From contig DKVL01000108.1 in NCBI GenBank assembly GCA_002491195.1, positions 59,671-123,670 on the forward strand: 64,000 nucleotides of DNA. The letters run 5' to 3'. The notes under the pieces were generated by a model that had not been told where the DNA came from, ran no database searches, and saw nothing but the letters and a program-made list of their open reading frames with translations. Source of the DNA: Lachnospiraceae bacterium UBA7179. Its GTDB lineage: Bacteria; Bacillota; Clostridia; Lachnospirales; Lachnospiraceae. Made by a program: the position numbers and the translations under genes. Of this stretch, positions 34,394 to 42,985 are shown piece by piece; within the stretch, counting starts at the first letter, position 1; each line of letters opens with the position of its first letter.

Positions 34394-34933
34394 TTAATTG
34401 TTCTCTTCCTTTGCCGCGCCGCCAAACTCACTCTTGATGTTCTCCGCCGCATCTGCCGCGCTGTCCATCGCCTTGTTGAGATCGATGTCGACGCTCCTCA
34501 CATCGGGTCCTGCAAACTGGTATCTCATATTAAAGAACAGTCCGACCACCAATAACGGAACCACCACCCAGAACGCAAAGAGCAGAAATACAACCAGCAG
34601 CGTAATCGGTATCCGGAAGATCTCATTGTTATCGCGCTCCACGCAGAAACTGTTATTGTTTCCTTTCTCCAGCCACTTCTGGCACCAGCGTCCGAAACGC
34701 TTGAGATTGTCGGAAAAACTGGACTTGCTCTCCTTGTCATCAATCTCGATCTTCACCTTCTCCGCTTGTGTCGTGTAGCTGGACTGCTCCGGCCCATGCA
34801 CTTTGCCGCTCTGCTCCAAGTAAATCATGGCGTCGAGAATATCCCAGTTGCTGTTTTCCAGCGCCTGCTTTGCCTCCTCATAAGTAACATTTGCATGCTC
34901 CCTTAATTTTTCTACCTTTTCAAAATTATCCAT
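34394..34933 (-). CDS. UBA-like/DUF4342 membrane protein (179 residues)
   Basis: The N-terminal 45 residues (KLREHANVTYEEAKQALENS) form a UBA-like helical bundle of the DUF4342 type. A charged linker then leads into a basic segment with NLKRFGRWCQKWLEKG, and FRIPITLLVVFLLFAFWVV with the following hydrophobic residues forms one or two membrane helices. The C-terminus is acidic and helical. I chose the ATG at 34933, with AAGGAGAGAAAGAAA upstream. Family role unknown; relatives often sit beside envelope-stress regulators. A GC-rich hairpin (GCAGGGG/CCCCCTGC near 34350) separates it from the response-regulator gene. Confidence 0.78.
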   Translation of the reverse strand: MDNFEKVEKLREHANVTYEEAKQALENSNWDILDAMIYLEQSGKVHGPEQSSYTTQAEKVKIEIDDKESKSSFSDNLKRFGRWCQKWLEKGNNNSFCVERDNNEIFRIPITLLVVFLLFAFWVVVPLLVVGLFFNMRYQFAGPDVRSVDIDLNKAMDSAADAAENIKSEFGGAAKEENN

Positions 34934-34974
34934 TTTCTTTCTCTCCTTTTTGATTGTTTCATTTTTTTTGTCAT

Positions 34975-35118
34975 GCCACCTCAACGGCACAAACGATCTG
35001 TAAAACTCAGGGAAGAATCGCTGCCCTTGCGATTCTTCGCGAAATGACTTAGATTTTCTTAGCGGGCGTCTTTTGGACGCTTAGAAAATCTTCATTTCGT
35101 TCACACTTCTCAGCTGAT
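34975..35118. repeat. Structured intergenic repeat (three-way junction type), copy A
   Basis: After CATGCCACCTCAACGGCAC, two hairpins follow: AAGAATCGC/GCGATTCTT and CGAAATGA...TTAGATTTTCTTAGCG with CGCTTAGAAAATCTTCATTTCG. The order and many bases match copies at 50588 and 58225. Stems are preserved although their sequences differ, as expected for a structured RNA. No gene is visible. Confidence 0.65.
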
Positions 35119-35206
35119 GATCTTATGATATACAATCAAAATTAATCAAAAATGTTGTTCAGATTAAAAACAGATTAAACTTTATTATCGTTATCATTAA
35201 CACAGC

Positions 35207-35294
35207 TTAGGAGCTGTAAAGAAAAAACATGACAATGTTGCAATCGGAGACATAGACAAGCAAGATTGTTAAGTTATTTCTTTACAGATCCTTA
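35207..35294. repeat. 88-bp miniature inverted-repeat element
   Basis: The ends TTAGGAGCTGTAAAGAAA and TTTCTTTACAGATCCTTA are inverted copies around a 50-base centre. It belongs to the same subfamily as the 56-bp element at 3086. Confidence 0.75.
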
Positions 35295-35499
35295 CCACAT
35301 CAAAAAAGGCTCTTTCTTACCTATGATCAGCATAACACATTTCCTCACGGATTGCCATATGAACTGGAAAGAAAACATCCTGACCCAAAATGTATGGGAT
35401 CTGGGTAAGGAATTTTCAGAAAAACAGAGACAAAACCGTGATGATGCGATAGAATACTAATAGAAACAGTTTCAGAGTGCACAAAACAGAGGAGACAGT
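35295..35499. other. Gap ahead of the second AAA/PDDEXK gene
   Basis: A short frame to 35459 (up to 64 residues from 35266) begins inside the repeat element and has no ribosome binding site. Its last part, NWKENILTQNVWDLGKEF, could be a remnant of a larger gene but is not recognised. A possible site for the next gene, GAGGAGACAGT, precedes its ATG at 35500. Confidence 0.4.
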
Positions 35500-37197
35500 A
35501 TGAACAGCAGGACGATTGTAAACATAGGAGTTCAGAATTTTGACAAACTGCGGGAGCGGGATTCCTTTTATATTGACAAGACGGGCTTTATCAGGGAATG
35601 GTGGGAGGGCGGCGCCGAGGTGACGCTCATCACCCGCCCGCGCAGATTCGGCAAAACTTTGAACATGAGTATGCTGGAATGCTTCTTTTCCACCAAATAT
35701 GCTGGCAGGGGCGATCTGTTCGAGGGGCTTGACATCTGGAAGGACGAGCGGTACAGGCAGCTGCAGGGGACATACCCGGTGATATTTTTAAGCTTTGCGG
35801 GTATCAAGGCTGTCAATGCGGACGACATGAAATACAAAATGACAGAGGTTATCTCGAATCTTTATGACGAGAATACCTACCTGCTGGAGGGAGATACTCT
35901 GACTTCAAACGAGAAAGAATACTATCAGAGCATCAAACCCGGGGTTGATGACAAGATTATCGCGGGCACCGTTCAACGGATGGCAAGGTTCCTGTCTCGC
36001 TATTATGGAAAAAAAGCGATCATCTTGCTTGACGAGTACGACACCCCGATGCAGGAAGCATGGCTTGGCGGCTACTGGGACGAGACTGTGGCTTTTTTTC
36101 GGAGTTTTTTTGACTATACTTTCAAGACGGATCCGCATATGCACAGAGGGGTTATAACTGGGATTACACGCATCTCAAAGGAATCCATTTTCTCCGACTT
36201 AAATAACCTGAACGTAATCACCACGACTTCTGACCGCTATGCCATATCGTTCGGCTTCACGGAGCAGGAGGTGTTTCGCGCATTGGACGATACAGGGCTT
36301 GGCAACGAGAAACAGCAGGTAAAGCAGTGGTATGACGGGTTCACATTCGGAAAATATACAGATATCTATAACCCCTGGTCAATCACCTCGTTCATTGACG
36401 AGAAGAAATACAAGGCGTACTGGGCGAACACAAGCGCGAACAGCCTGGTCAATTCCCTGATACGGACTGGCAGGAACGAGGTCAAGGAGACGATGGAGAC
36501 GCTCCTGCAGGGCGGCAGTTTCACGGCCATTATCGACGAACAGATCGTATTTAGCCAGCTGGGCGGCAGCGTGAGCGCGATCTGGAGCCTGCTGCTCGCG
36601 ACGGGTTATCTGAAGGTTCTTGGCACAGAAATTGTGGGCGAGGACAAGACAGAAATATATACGCTCGCACTGACCAACAAGGAGGTCGAAATCATGTTTA
36701 AGAACATGGTGAACGGCTGGTTCAAAGACAATGCCAGCATCCCCTACAATGATTTCGTCAAGGCAATGCTGGACGATGATGTGGAATCCGTGAACGATTT
36801 CATGAACGACATCGCGCTCGACAGCTTCTCGAACTTCGACACAGCAAAGGGGACGTCTTCGGGGGACATACCAGAACGATTTTACCATGGATTTGTACTG
36901 GGGCTGATGGTGGACCTGGCGGGAAGGTATGTGATCAAGTCCATCAGGGAGAGCGGTTTTGGCCGGTATGACATCCTCATGAAGCCCACAGACAGAGACC
37001 GGGACTACGCCTATATTATCGAGTTCAAAGTACACAAGCCAAGGAAAGAAAAAGATCTGGAAGAAACTCTTGCTAATGCCCACCGACAGATCGAGGAGCG
37101 CAAGTACGAGACAGATCTGGCTGCAGAAGGTTTTGCACCGGAACGAATCAGGAAGTACGGGTTTGCATTTCGAGGAAAGGAGTGCCTGATCGGGTGA
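35500..37197 (+). CDS. AAA-ATPase-like protein with C-terminal PDDEXK nuclease domain, copy 2
   Basis: This 565-residue paralogue of the gene at 21370-23094 has the same order. IVNIGVQNFDKLRERDSFY and the variant Walker A TRPRRFGKTLNMSMLE come first, then AIILLDEYDTPMQEAW, KQWYDGFTFGKYTDIYNPWS and the nuclease-like end RYDILMKPTD ... YIIEFKVHKPR. Both members of the pair are full length with intact Asp and Glu-x-Lys residues. They are in different orientations, 12 kb apart, without shared flanks. The function is unknown; repeated presence suggests a mobile or phase-variable nuclease family. GAGGAGACAGT precedes the ATG. Confidence 0.88.
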   Translation: MNSRTIVNIGVQNFDKLRERDSFYIDKTGFIREWWEGGAEVTLITRPRRFGKTLNMSMLECFFSTKYAGRGDLFEGLDIWKDERYRQLQGTYPVIFLSFAGIKAVNADDMKYKMTEVISNLYDENTYLLEGDTLTSNEKEYYQSIKPGVDDKIIAGTVQRMARFLSRYYGKKAIILLDEYDTPMQEAWLGGYWDETVAFFRSFFDYTFKTDPHMHRGVITGITRISKESIFSDLNNLNVITTTSDRYAISFGFTEQEVFRALDDTGLGNEKQQVKQWYDGFTFGKYTDIYNPWSITSFIDEKKYKAYWANTSANSLVNSLIRTGRNEVKETMETLLQGGSFTAIIDEQIVFSQLGGSVSAIWSLLLATGYLKVLGTEIVGEDKTEIYTLALTNKEVEIMFKNMVNGWFKDNASIPYNDFVKAMLDDDVESVNDFMNDIALDSFSNFDTAKGTSSGDIPERFYHGFVLGLMVDLAGRYVIKSIRESGFGRYDILMKPTDRDRDYAYIIEFKVHKPRKEKDLEETLANAHRQIEERKYETDLAAEGFAPERIRKYGFAFRGKECLIG

Positions 37198-37258
37198 CCG
37201 TGGTACGATTGCAGGAGCCTGACGAAAAGTCTATCATATAAACTGGGAGGAAAATATC

Positions 37259-37795
37259 ATGGACAGGAAAATGTCTGTAAATGAAAAAGAATACGAGATC
37301 ATTCGACTACTGGGAAAGGGCAAAGGCGGATATTCTTATCTGGCGAGCGACGGAACACAAAAATATGTGCTAAAGCAAATCCACCACGAACCCTGCGACT
37401 ATTATCAGTTTGGAAATAAGATTGAGGCAGAGATCAATGATTATAACCGACTCCGGGAAATCGGAATCAGGATTCCTGCCATGATCGATGTTGACATCCA
37501 GAAGGAACGCATTTTAAAAGAATTTATCGATGGCGATACGATCTATGAGTTCGTCTTGCAGGATCAGATGAAATCCACCTACATGGACCAGCTGCATGAT
37601 ATGTGCAGACTGCTCTATGCCGCCCATACCAATATCGATTATTTCCCGACGAATTTTGTCGTGCAGAACGGAGAACTGTACTACATTGATTTTGAGTGCA
37701 ACACCTATATGGACGAATGGAATTTCGAGAACTGGGGAATCAAATACTGGTCAAAAACACCGGAATTTCTGCAGTATGTGGAGGAGCATTCATGA
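37259..37795 (+). CDS. Small kinase-like protein, coupled to a tRNA dihydrouridine synthase
   Basis: The 178-residue protein has a compact protein-kinase-like fold. LLGKGKGGYSYLAS is a glycine-rich loop, KYVLKQI holds the likely ATP-binding Lys, ILKEFIDGDTIYEF matches the hinge, and YFPTNFVVQNGELYYIDFEC supplies a catalytic-loop Asn and the metal-binding Asp. The classical HRD Asp is replaced (IDYFPTN), so catalysis could follow a RIO/Bud32-like mechanism or be lost. GGGAGGAAAATATC precedes the ATG. Its stop overlaps the start of dus by ATGA. Substrate unknown; tRNA or translation-related is suggested only by context. Confidence 0.75.
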   Translation: MDRKMSVNEKEYEIIRLLGKGKGGYSYLASDGTQKYVLKQIHHEPCDYYQFGNKIEAEINDYNRLREIGIRIPAMIDVDIQKERILKEFIDGDTIYEFVLQDQMKSTYMDQLHDMCRLLYAAHTNIDYFPTNFVVQNGELYYIDFECNTYMDEWNFENWGIKYWSKTPEFLQYVEEHS

Positions 37796-38733
37796 ATTTA
37801 TATCTGGCCCCGATGGAGGGAATCACAACTTACATCTACAGAAACGCCTACAATCACTATTTCGGCGGTATCGACAAGTACTTTACACCGTTCATCGCCA
37901 GCAAAAAGCTGAATCGGCGCGAGTTAAATGAAATCCTCCCGGAACACAATGAAACGATCACTGTCGTACCGCAGATTCTGACCAACCGCGCGGACGAATT
38001 TCTGCAGATCACCAAAAAGATCGCTGGGTACGGCTACCAGACGGTAAATCTCAATCTCGGATGCCCTTCCGGAACAGTCACTGCCAGAAAGCGCGGCGCG
38101 GGATTTCTGGGTGTTCCTGACGAGTTGGATCGCTTTCTATATGAAATCTATGACAAATCACCGATCAGGATTTCCATCAAGACAAGAATCGGCGTGGAAT
38201 CGATCGAGGAATGGGAACATCTGCTTGCAATCTATAAAAAATATCCGATTGCTGAACTGATCATCCACCCACGCCTGCAGAAGGAATTGTACAAATTCAC
38301 ACCCCATAAGGAGGCATTTTCCGCTGCCATTTCCGCCCTGCCTGATATTCCTCTCTGTTACAATGGAGAGATCACTTCCCCCAAAAGCTATGAGGAGCTC
38401 TTAACGAGTGTCCCTGAGGCAGACTGCATCATGATCGGGCGCGGTATTCTAAGAAATCCCACACTGGCTGCACAGCTGAAAAAGAACAACGCCGCAGAGC
38501 TGTTTACCAGGGAAAATCTCAAAGCCTTTCACGATGAAATCTTTGCCGGCTACTCTGCCCAGATGGCTGGGGAAACACCGACTCTCTTCAAGATGAAAGA
38601 CTTATGGACTTACCTGATTGAAAGCTTTGCAGCGTCAGACCGATATCTCCAAAAAATACGCAAATCTTCTGACTATACGGAGTACAAAATCGCTGTTAAC
38701 AACCTGTTCCGGGAATGTGAACTCCGCAACTAA
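37792..38733 (+). CDS. tRNA dihydrouridine synthase
   Basis: This 313-residue TIM-barrel flavoenzyme has MNLYLAPMEGIT at the N-terminus, then NLNLGCPSGTVTARKRGAGFL with the catalytic Cys, then ISIKTRIGVES and LIIHPRLQ. CYNGEITSPKSY and IMIGRGILRNPTLA bind the FMN phosphate. It reduces uridines in the D-loop of tRNA using NAD(P)H. I chose the ATG at 37792 because it overlaps the kinase-like stop and aligns with the family start; the open frame extends upstream inside the previous gene. Convergent with folD, with nine bases between stops. Confidence 0.92.
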   Translation: MNLYLAPMEGITTYIYRNAYNHYFGGIDKYFTPFIASKKLNRRELNEILPEHNETITVVPQILTNRADEFLQITKKIAGYGYQTVNLNLGCPSGTVTARKRGAGFLGVPDELDRFLYEIYDKSPIRISIKTRIGVESIEEWEHLLAIYKKYPIAELIIHPRLQKELYKFTPHKEAFSAAISALPDIPLCYNGEITSPKSYEELLTSVPEADCIMIGRGILRNPTLAAQLKKNNAAELFTRENLKAFHDEIFAGYSAQMAGETPTLFKMKDLWTYLIESFAASDRYLQKIRKSSDYTEYKIAVNNLFRECELRN

Positions 38734-38742
38734 GAAACGAAA

Positions 38743-39579
38743 TTACTCTACCGACAACACACAGTTGTGCATCAACATCGCGATCGTCATCGGTCCTACG
38801 CCGCCCGGAACTGGCGTGATGGCGCTTGTGTGCGGCGCTGCTTTCTCAAAATCGACATCGCCGCAGAGCTTGTTGTTTGCGTCCCTGTGAATCCCGACAT
38901 CGATGACAACCGCTCCTTCTTTGATATAGGAATCATCGATAAATTTCGGCTTCCCGATCGCCACCACAAGGATATCTGCCTGTTTCGTGATCTCCTTGAG
39001 ATTCTGCGTGCGCGAATGACAGACTGTGACTGTCCCGTTCTCCCTCAATAACAGCATCGACATCGGTTTTCCTACGATGTTGCTACGTCCGATCACAACA
39101 CAGTGCTTCCCGGAGATTTCAATACCAGACCGTTTTAACAGCTGAATAATGCCAAGCGGCGTGCAGGATACATACCCCCTGCTGCCTACACAGAGCGCAC
39201 CGACATTTTTCTCGTGAAATCCGTCCACATCTTTCTCCGGCGCAATCGTTTGGATCACTTTCTCTTCATTGATCTGCTTTGGAAGCGGAAGCTGGACAAG
39301 GATACCGTTCACCTTGTCGTCCACATTGAGTTTCTGTACCAGCTCCAAAAGCTCCTGCTCTGTCGTCTCCTCCGGAAGTTCGTACGCCAGCGATTCAATC
39401 CCAATATAGGCACACGCTTTTTTCTTGTTGCCCACATATACGCCCGACGCCGGATCATTGCCCACCTGAATCACTGCAAGGCAGATCGTTGTGCCCTGCT
39501 GCTTTAACACTGCGACCTTTTCTTTGAGCTCGTCTTTAATCTCCTGGGAGATCTTTTTTCCGTCAATAATCTGATACAT
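38743..39579 (-). CDS. folD: Methylenetetrahydrofolate dehydrogenase/cyclohydrolase
   Basis: This 278-residue protein of the standard FolD length has a catalytic YVGNKKKACAYIGI motif with the Lys (K-x-K region), GILVQLPLPKQINEEKVIQ, and ATP/NADP-binding segments VVIGRSNIVGKPMSMLL and TVTVCHSRT. The end PVPGGVGPMTIAMLM is diagnostic. It interconverts methylene-, methenyl- and formyl-tetrahydrofolate. GGAGAGGCATAAG precedes the ATG. It is monocistronic, apart from the flavin-reductase/rubredoxin gene about 30 bases upstream on the same strand, so the two may be co-transcribed. Confidence 0.96.
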   Translation of the reverse strand: MYQIIDGKKISQEIKDELKEKVAVLKQQGTTICLAVIQVGNDPASGVYVGNKKKACAYIGIESLAYELPEETTEQELLELVQKLNVDDKVNGILVQLPLPKQINEEKVIQTIAPEKDVDGFHEKNVGALCVGSRGYVSCTPLGIIQLLKRSGIEISGKHCVVIGRSNIVGKPMSMLLLRENGTVTVCHSRTQNLKEITKQADILVVAIGKPKFIDDSYIKEGAVVIDVGIHRDANNKLCGDVDFEKAAPHTSAITPVPGGVGPMTIAMLMHNCVLSVE

Positions 39580-39607
39580 CTTATGCCTCTCCTTTATCCT
39601 TTTCTAC

Positions 39608-40213
39608 CTATTCAATCCGTTTAAAATCAGATGCGGGATGCTTGCACCATGGACATATAAAATCGTCGGGAAGAACGTCACCCTCATAAATATACCCACA
39701 TACCGTACAGATAAATCCTTTTTTCTTCTCGGAAGCTGCAGGCGCTGTCTTAATATTTTTCTGATAATAACTATAGGTTACTGATGGATCCTCCGACAAT
39801 ACCGCCCCGTCAGTTACATCCGCAAGAAACAGCGTATGCGTGCCAAGATCTGTCGCAGAAACCACTTTTGCAGAGAGATATGCATTGGTCTCCTCAGCGA
39901 TATAGATCACTCCATTTTCCGCCCTCTGATAGGTGATCTCCTCAGTCTTATCCACATCTGCACCGCTCTGAAATCCCCAGTGCCTGTAAGTGTCAAATTT
40001 TGAATTTTCTGTCAGAATCGACACATTGAATACACCTGTCCGCACGATCATATCATGTGTGTAGTTCTTCTTGTTGACCGCCACAACGATACGGTTCGGC
40101 TCTGTCGTCACCTGCGAAACCGTGTTGACGATACATCCATTGTCCTTGTCCCCCTCCCTGGCTGTCAGTATAAACAATCCATACGTTAAATTGTACATTG
40201 CTTTCTTGTCCAT
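39608..40213 (-). CDS. Flavin reductase-rubredoxin fusion (high-molecular-weight rubredoxin)
   Basis: The N-terminal ~155 of 201 residues form an FMN-binding split-barrel flavin reductase domain (CIVNTVSQVTTEPNRIVVAV, TGVFNVSILTENSKFDTYRHWGFQSG in outline). The last 40 residues are a rubredoxin with CTVCGYIYEG and CPWCKHPASDF, which would bind one iron by four cysteines. Such Hrb proteins pass electrons from NAD(P)H to rubredoxin-type acceptors such as flavodiiron NO/O2 reductases in strict anaerobes. AAAGGAGGACATTAAAT precedes the start. No flavodiiron gene is beside it. It lies 28 bases ahead of folD. Confidence 0.9.
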   Translation of the reverse strand: MDKKAMYNLTYGLFILTAREGDKDNGCIVNTVSQVTTEPNRIVVAVNKKNYTHDMIVRTGVFNVSILTENSKFDTYRHWGFQSGADVDKTEEITYQRAENGVIYIAEETNAYLSAKVVSATDLGTHTLFLADVTDGAVLSEDPSVTYSYYQKNIKTAPAASEKKKGFICTVCGYIYEGDVLPDDFICPWCKHPASDFKRIE

Positions 40214-40256
40214 ATTTAATGTCCTCCTTTATTGTATCACAAAACTGTGTTTTATG

Positions 40257-40322
40257 ATTGCCATTCACCGAATATGCAGGCCTACCCTTATTGCCGCTCG
40301 CCGAATGTGCAAGCATATTTTT
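40257..40322. repeat. Two 33-bp tandem repeats
   Basis: ATTGCCATTCACCGAATATG and ATTGCCGCTCGCCGAATGTG start units at 40257 and 40290, with the same spacing of inner bases (GCAgGCcTa / GCAaGCaTa). They lie upstream of the flavin reductase-rubredoxin start and may be a regulatory site or a decayed duplication. Confidence 0.5.
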
Positions 40323-40397
40323 CTCGCTAATGCCCATTATATCATAAACACACTGATATTGTAATATCCAGGTGACAAATTATTAACACTAGTAGTT

Positions 40398-40437
40398 AAA
40401 ATTTCTAGACGATGCCACCGCATCGTCTAGAAATTTT
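40398..40437. terminator. Perfect 18-bp hairpin downstream of clpP
   Basis: AAAATTTCTAGACGATGC (40398-40415), loop CACC, then its exact reverse complement (40420-40437). On the minus strand it follows the clpP stop by about 60 bases and ends in TTTTAAC, so terminator use is plausible; it could equally act from the plus side. Perfect complementarity with such a short loop is unusual in this window. Confidence 0.55.
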
Positions 40438-40495
40438 GCCTAGCACTGGCACAAACCATACAGCCCACAAGTCTAATTTCTGACTGGATAGAGCA

Positions 40496-41110
40496 CTAGA
40501 GCGTGTTTGAAAAATGAGGTTTTCTCTGTGATATCACCTTATCGATCAGTCCAAATTCCAGTGCTTCCTGCGCAGACATATAGTTGTCGCGCTCTGTCGC
40601 AAGGGCGATCTCCTCTATTGGCTTCCCTGTATTTTCCGCCAGAATACGGTTCAGCCGCTGTTTGCTTTTCTGCATATGGTCAGACATAATCTTAATATCT
40701 GTCGCCTGCCCCTGAAAGCCGTTTCCATGGATTGCCGGCTGGTGGATCATGATCTCCGCATTAGACAGGGCAATACGTTTCCCCTTTGTCCCGCCCGCAA
40801 GCAGAAACGCACCAAAACTTGCCGCGAGTCCGACACAGATTGTCGACACGTCACACTGGATATACTGCATTGTGTCATAGATGGCAAAACCTGCTGTGAC
40901 AGAGCCGCCCGGGCTGTTGATATACAACTGGATATCCTTTTGGGGGTCTTCCCCCTCCAGATGGAGCATCTGCGCCACCACCAGGCTCGCGGATGTGTCA
41001 CTGACTTCCTCTCCCAGAAAGATGATCCTGTCCGACAACAACCGCGAAAAAATGTCATAACTTCGCTCGCCCCTGCTTGTCTGTTCAATCACATATGGAA
41101 TCGTACTCAT
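40496..41110 (-). CDS. clpP: ATP-dependent Clp protease proteolytic subunit
   Basis: This 204-residue peptidase has the ClpP fold. The catalytic triad is visible as Ser98 (GLAASFGAF), His123 (IMIHQP) and Asp175 (TERDNYMS). [13 protein letters not shown] is the typical oxyanion segment, and the N-terminus [10 protein letters not shown] matches mature ClpP proteins without a propeptide. The C-terminus ends in [10 protein letters not shown], somewhat longer than standard. It forms the chamber used by ClpA/ClpC/ClpX. The start overlaps the preceding AraC-type regulator by ATGA. No ClpX is adjacent, so this may be an accessory second clpP rather than the main clpPX copy. Confidence 0.93.
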   Translation of the reverse strand: MSTIPYVIEQTSRGERSYDIFSRLLSDRIIFLGEEVSDTSASLVVAQMLHLEGEDPQKDIQLYINSPGGSVTAGFAIYDTMQYIQCDVSTICVGLAASFGAFLLAGGTKGKRIALSNAEIMIHQPAIHGNGFQGQATDIKIMSDHMQKSKQRLNRILAENTGKPIEEIALATERDNYMSAQEALEFGLIDKVISQRKPHFSNTL

Positions 41111-41520
41111 GCTGCCATCTCACCCCCCATTCTGTAAGATGCGCCTGAAAGATACTCCCGTGTGCACAATGTAATCTTTTCCTGCCTCGGATAAAACACG
41201 CCATTTTTCCGATAGACCTGCGGCGTGCACTGATACAGCCTGCTAAACGCGAGCGTAAAAGCCTGCTGTGAATTGTACTGCGCCTCATAGGCGATGTCGA
41301 TGATCGGCTCACTCGTATTAACCAGCTTCTCTGCCGCCAACGTCAGGCGTCTTCCCTGAATATACTTGTAGATCGTACAGCCCGTCTCCTCCGCAAAAGT
41401 GCGGGCGATATAGAACTTGGAATAATTCAGCGCCTCCGCAATCCTGTTCAGCGAAAGACTCTCTCCCAAATGTTCATCAATATAGGAAACTATTTTTTTC
41501 ATCACATGGTCATTACTCAT
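41107..41520 (-). CDS. AraC-family regulator, DNA-binding domain only
   Basis: A 137-residue protein made mostly of the two-HTH AraC domain: [24 protein letters not shown] and [23 protein letters not shown] form the first unit, [24 protein letters not shown] the second. A short non-conserved tail follows. There is no ligand-binding domain. AAAAGGAGAGTATCTAC precedes the ATG. Translational coupling to clpP suggests that they are controlled together, perhaps as an autoregulated stress module. MarA/SoxS-like single-domain AraC proteins act by abundance, which would fit a protease partner. Confidence 0.85.
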   Translation of the reverse strand: MSNDHVMKKIVSYIDEHLGESLSLNRIAEALNYSKFYIARTFAEETGCTIYKYIQGRRLTLAAEKLVNTSEPIIDIAYEAQYNSQQAFTLAFSRLYQCTPQVYRKNGVFYPRQEKITLCTREYLSGASYRMGGEMAA

Positions 41521-41672
41521 GTAGATACTCTCCTTTTCAATTCTTATTCTTTCCTATAATATATCATGAATCCACGGACCTGTCTGAATAAAAATTGCCC
41601 TTTTGGGCTTACACATCTGCTCCGATAATGCGATCATTTTAAAATTCCAATTTCCTATTCAATTTCTATCAT

Positions 41673-41813
41673 TTAAAATGGTTCTTTTCCTTTCGCGGAA
41701 ACACCGCCGATCGTCGTGAATTTACCAGTATCAGAATTGGCTTTTGCATAATCAACTAAGTGATTCACGATCATAGTCCCAAGTGGCAGACTCCCACCTG
41801 TCACCGCAATAAC
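41673..41813 (-). pseudogene. 3' remnant of an unidentified gene
   Basis: On the minus strand a frame without start reads VIAVTGGSLPLGTMIVNHL, then VDYAKANSDTGKFTTIGGVS and ends KEPF-stop at 41673. It overlaps the end of the phosphatase gene in another frame. The composition looks like a true protein C-terminus rather than chance, but the family is not recognised. It may mark a deletion junction. Confidence 0.4.
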
Positions 41814-42514
41814 TTATTTCTTATGAGCTGTATCTCCTCTGTCTCTATTCCGATCACCCCAAAATACGTCTCTACATCGCCGTATGCCTTCCGGAACAAT
41901 TGCAGAAAACGTATCATGTATTCCTCCCGGGGAATTACAATATTCATGTCGATATTCGGATATTTCTGATGCAGTAATGCAAACCGTTCCCGATTGCACT
42001 CTTTTGTCATCATATAATTTTCTATAATATCCTCATCGCCCACGCCTGCCAGCAAAAGCAAAATAGCCGAGACTACTCCTGTCCGGTCTTTTCCCGCCGA
42101 ACAGTGGAACAATACCCCATCCGATGCATGGGCGATCTTCCTGTAGACATGAACGATATTTGCGGAAGCGGCAATTTTCATATAGCTTCCCGGGACCGCC
42201 TCAACAGACTCTGGTATCCCGCTTCCCTCCTCGATCGGAGCATTATAATAATGAAACGCTTCCATCCTGAAAAACGGACTCGGCACCCTCTCAACATCAT
42301 CTTTTCCACGCATATCGATAATCGTAGTGATATGCTTTCTTAATAAATAAGCAATATCACGCTCGCTTGGATACTTTTGCATATCACTTCTGATCAGCTT
42401 ATCAAAACTCGTACATCCGCCGCTCCTCGTCTGATAACCGCCCAAGTCCCTTGTATTTAAAGTTGTTTCCAACAGGCTCTTACATTTTTCTATATTGTTT
42501 GTTCCATCTTCCAT
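41801..42514 (-). CDS. Tyrosine-phosphatase family protein (Y_phosphatase3)
   Basis: This 237-residue protein has the N-terminal TLNTRDLGGYQTRSGG motif of the family and the P-loop HCSAGKDRTG with catalytic Cys138 and Arg144. A conserved DMRGKDDVERVPSPF lies between. Members dephosphorylate phosphotyrosine or phosphoinositides in vitro; the natural substrate is not known. I chose the ATG at 42514 because GGAGGAAGATCC precedes it; a longer frame from 42559 does not have a site. The last residues overlap a gene remnant, so its C-terminus may be altered. It lies at the edge of the degraded region. Confidence 0.85.
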   Translation of the reverse strand: MEDGTNNIEKCKSLLETTLNTRDLGGYQTRSGGCTSFDKLIRSDMQKYPSERDIAYLLRKHITTIIDMRGKDDVERVPSPFFRMEAFHYYNAPIEEGSGIPESVEAVPGSYMKIAASANIVHVYRKIAHASDGVLFHCSAGKDRTGVVSAILLLLAGVGDEDIIENYMMTKECNRERFALLHQKYPNIDMNIVIPREEYMIRFLQLFRKAYGDVETYFGVIGIETEEIQLIRNKLLR

Positions 42515-42599
42515 GGATCTTCCTCCGTTTTCCCAGGTTCCATATTTCTTCAGCATCAAAGATATCCGATACTTAAAAATTAACCGGATTTGTCAGCCA

Positions 42600-42758
42600 T
42601 TAATGAATCACAAAGCCTTTTCGCGAATAGCTATAATAGGGACCAGCAATACTTCCGTCTGGCATTTTATAAGTACTTCTTCGAAAGTCGATCCATTCAT
42701 CACGTAGAATATGTTCACAGTTTACTTCTTCCCACACAAGATTTTCAGGAGTTTCCAC
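42600..42758 (-). pseudogene. Truncated NUDIX hydrolase gene (N-terminal part)
   Basis: From a GTG at 42758 (AAGGAAG upstream) the frame reads VNCEHILRDEWIDFRRSTY and then KMPDGSIAGPYYSYSRKGF, ending VIH-stop at 42600. This is the N-terminal sheet of ADP-ribose-type NUDIX proteins; the NUDIX box itself is missing. The cut end abuts the upstream side of the phosphatase gene, and there is no remaining 3' part between 42515 and 42600. Confidence 0.6.
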
Positions 42759-42985
42759 GTTATATGCTTCCTTTCATGTTTTTTCAATTTTTGATCGCAG
42801 TCTCATAACCCCGTCTCATCAGACAATCGTTCTATCACATTTTCCGAGGTCAGTATACCATCTTCTGCGATGGCTGTAAAGAATAAAAGAGCTACAATTC
42901 TTAAACTAAATGTAAGGAAAGTCTTGAAAATATCCCCTATTTTTAAGGCTTTTCGCTCTCTTTTGTCACTAGCCTGTCACTAGTA

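Noticed and set aside
35266..35460. Possible 64-residue protein ahead of the second AAA/PDDEXK gene
   Set aside because: It begins inside a repeat element and lacks a binding site; at best a remnant.
40257..40322. Possible CRISPR or iteron array
   Set aside because: Only two imperfect 33-bp units without spacers and no replication or cas genes nearby.
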